This document shows, piece after piece, positions 62,011 through 64,000 of a stretch of 64,000 bases of DNA (the first letter of the stretch is position 1; the number at the start of each line of letters is the position of its first letter). The DNA is taken from the NCBI RefSeq assembly GCF_022539665.2, contig NC_081336.1, positions 1,798,001 through 1,862,000 of the forward strand, given 5' to 3'. A program made the position numbers and the translations under genes. The notes under the pieces are model-generated. The model saw nothing but the letters and a program-made list of their open reading frames with translations. It was not told where the DNA came from and ran no database searches. The stretch is from Daphnia carinata. Taxonomy: Eukaryota; Arthropoda; Branchiopoda; Diplostraca; Daphniidae.

Positions 62011-62337
62011 TTAGCCTTTGCAATAACATCCATCGATCTCGGGGACAGAAACTTCATTTAAACTAGTGCAGTGCCTATGACAACGTGGTTGCCACACAGG
62101 GTGGCCAACCAAGAGGTAATTTGCATCTCTTGCAATGAAAGCGAGATCAGAAGCTCCAGTCATGATACAGCAGATGTAATTAAAGAGAAACCCTTTTGGT
62201 AATTCACGTCCATCAATCAGCATCCTTAACGCCAAATCACTAGCGAATCAAGCAGTTACCTTGACATCCCTGACAGCTTCTGGTTTTTGGCTGTCTGCTA
62301 AAACTGGTAGAAAACAAATGACTGCTCGAGTATCCAT
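62011..62337 (-). pseudogene. Unidentified coding-like fragment with one in-frame TGA
   Basis: From ATG at 62337 a frame of 109 codons runs to TAA at 62011, broken only by TGA at 62250-62248. It reads MDTRAVICFLPVLADSQKPE before the stop and LALRMLIDGRELPKGFLF, ASDLAFIARDANYLLVGHP and a Cys/His-rich end after it. The composition looks like real protein. Splicing out the stop would need a 20-nt intron, which is not credible. It is probably a decayed gene piece. It lies just upstream of the IR promoter on the same strand. The family is not recognised. Confidence 0.35.
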
Positions 62338-63133
62338 GGCAACTCAGCATATTCTCTTGTCGACATTTAGATCATTAATTTGACTCATTAAAACCGGATT
62401 GACACAAACGAAAATGCCATTGGAAGCAAGCTCGTTCTAACTTTAAACCCAGTTCCTTTTAAAAGAGGCCATTGCCGAATGGCATCGAAACGTTAAAAGC
62501 CATGCACAAGTTCTTAGATCTGGTGCAATCAGTGGGAAAGAAATTGGCTTAATAGGTTTACGTAAGCCAATCGACGAGCCAACAAAAAAGAAGAATGCCT
62601 AGAAAAAAAAATAAATTTACCGATATGCGTCAAGAACGCTGTCACTTTCTAAATGCCGCTGGCAACCTTTTTTCCCAACTTGATGTCGGTCACGCTAGTG
62701 CAGTGTGATTTAGCAACCTCCAATGATAAATAAGCTTAATCATAACCCAGTTGGTACAGAAAATATGAAGCGTTTTGTCATTCAAAAATTGAAGTGTGTT
62801 AAAAGTTGAAATTCGTGTCAGACGATCAGCAGAATATTATGGCCATTATGTAAAGATGTAAACTATATTGAAATGATGTGTACTTAAATACAGTAAAGGA
62901 GCACCTTATCAGCTAACCCGCTGGCTCAAAAATTCAGGTAAAAGCACACGAACTCTCAAAGATGAAGTCAAATCATTCGAGCAAGTCAAATTACGAGAAA
63001 CCAATGGGCGATGATGAATAGGCAAATGGCACAGTCATGATCATGTTTTTATATTAACAATTTTGCTTTGCAGGTTTTCCGTCGAGTCACAGAGGATCTT
63101 TTCGTTTCCTCGTTGAAGACGGACTTGTCCCCT
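62338..63133. other. Spacer without a recognised gene
   Basis: AT-rich DNA between the decayed fragment and the Ig-domain gene, presumably including that gene's 3' UTR. I see no coding signal on either strand. Confidence 0.45.
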
Positions 63134-63951
63134 CTATACTGGTGACGTTGGCGAAATCCTTGTTTGGGTATCCGTGCCAAGGACGAATGGGCTGCTAAGG
63201 TGACCACCAGAAACTTCAGAAGGACTCTTTGCACGCGCCTCCCTTTTGTCTCTCTTATTTTTGCAAGTAAGAGCAGACTGGTAACTCAAGGCGGTAGCAA
63301 TCGCCATGAGGATGATGAGCGCGGCCATGACGCCAATAACAGCAGTAATGCCCTTTTGATTTAAGAAATCTCCCATCACTTTAATAGGACTTGGCACCGT
63401 CACCAAAAGATCGAATGTCTTCAACGAGCTTTCTCCAGTTTCGCTGATGAAAATACAAGTGTACACGCCGTTATCCGATTGCTCAGCTGATCTGATGGTC
63501 AACGTTGATCGCAGTAATGAATCGCTGCCTTGCATGGACACAACATCGACAATTTCGCCGTTGATTTGTTCTCCGTTCTGTATGGGAATAGTGAATTCCA
63601 ACTATTGTTTTTCCTATTCAATAATAAATTATTGTACCTTAAGCCAGAGCGTGTACGAATTCAACAATTTGCAACTGCAAACGAGGTCTTGATCATCTCC
63701 TTCGTGAACAATCCTTGTGAAATGTGATCTCATGATGACAGCTGGAGTAGGAGGAACAACGCGAGCGGAGCTGCGAACCGAATCAACAGTTTCCTTTGTA
63801 GAATTCGTTCCCGCCAAATCTTGACCTGTAATCACGCAAATGAATTAGAAATAATAAAAAAAGAATCCAATGGAATTGAAAGTCACTTGCTTGAAACGAA
63901 CACAATCGACGAGAGAAACTGCACGAGAAGGAGAGCCCGTAGGTACGCCAT
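63134..63951 (-). CDS. Single-pass membrane protein with one Ig domain
   Basis: Three exons, 63951-63891, 63825-63638 and 63601-63134, give 717 nt, 238 residues. Signal peptide MAYLRALLLVQFLSSIVFVS; a Ser/Thr linker; one Ig domain with CSCKLLNSYTLWLK (Cys and Trp) and SAEQSDNGVYTC (the DxGxYxC end); a TM segment GITAVIGVMAALIILMAI; and a basic then Ser/Pro-rich cytoplasmic tail (REARAKSPSEVSGG, RISPTSPV). Intron 1 uses a GC donor (TTTCAA|GCAAGT): only it gives the right phase, while the next GT leads to a stop. Intron 2 is only 36 nt and holds an in-frame TAA, so it must be removed to complete the Ig fold. The protein probably acts as an adhesion or recognition protein at the cell surface; its partner is unknown. 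Confidence 0.88.
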
Positions 63952-63993
63952 GGTTTCAATCGACTATTAACCAGGTGTGCTGTTCCCGCTCGA

Positions 63994-64000
63994 CTATATA
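63994..64000 (-). promoter_or_regulatory. TATA box of the Ig-domain gene
   Basis: The window ends in a sequence that reads TATATAG on the minus strand, 43-49 nt before the ATG at 63951. The short leader resembles that of the IR gene. Confidence 0.5.

Noticed and set aside
61908-62057. Upstream ATG of the IR gene as the true start
   Set aside because: It lies upstream of the TATA/Inr pair and would bury the signal peptide 50 residues inside the protein.

Overview
The window looks like a crustacean genome, most likely a branchiopod such as Daphnia. This is inferred from the gene content and style: many spliced genes with 60-80 nt introns, a chitin-binding peritrophin, a divergent ionotropic receptor, TATA/Inr promoters with very short 5' leaders, and noncoding DNA crowded with A/T homopolymers. 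No prokaryotic features are present. Gene models were built by hand from reading frames, GT/GC-AG sites and phase matching; no search was run, so family names rest on recognised motifs.

Layout. 1-1160 (+): end of a Cys-rich gene. 2101-10459 (-): a 12-exon type II membrane protein with a Frizzled domain and five LDLa repeats, the front half of corin without its protease. 10.5-15.5 kb: no gene recognised. 15.5-18.5 kb (-): two tandem paralogous secreted proteins sharing an 8-cysteine domain. 20.5-22 kb (+): a three-domain peritrophin. 22.2-22.9 kb (-): a small unrecognised protein with a hydrophobic N-terminus. 24.4-31.3 kb: a gene graveyard with intron-bearing SAE1-like (+), vasa-like (-) and Sec24-like (+) pseudogenes, interrupted by a 2.2 kb nested, largely palindromic array of about eleven tRNA-like elements. 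33-42 kb: homopolymer-rich DNA without recognised genes. 42.4-49.3 kb (+): a 1473-residue Gln-rich disordered protein in three exons. 49.3-54.9 kb: noncoding. 54.9-64 kb: four spliced genes, all on the minus strand: a TMEM234 homologue, a compact protein made of three MED15-type KIX domains, an ionotropic receptor, and an Ig-domain membrane protein.

No shared pathway links these genes; the window is a mixture of secreted or membrane proteins and regulatory proteins, with one decayed segment. The best candidates for something undescribed are the triple-KIX protein (57765-59520), the protease-less corin-like receptor (2101-10459), the nested inverted tRNA-like array (26.08-28.30 kb), the intron-bearing pseudogene cluster around it, and a 36-nt intron that interrupts the Ig domain at 63602-63637.
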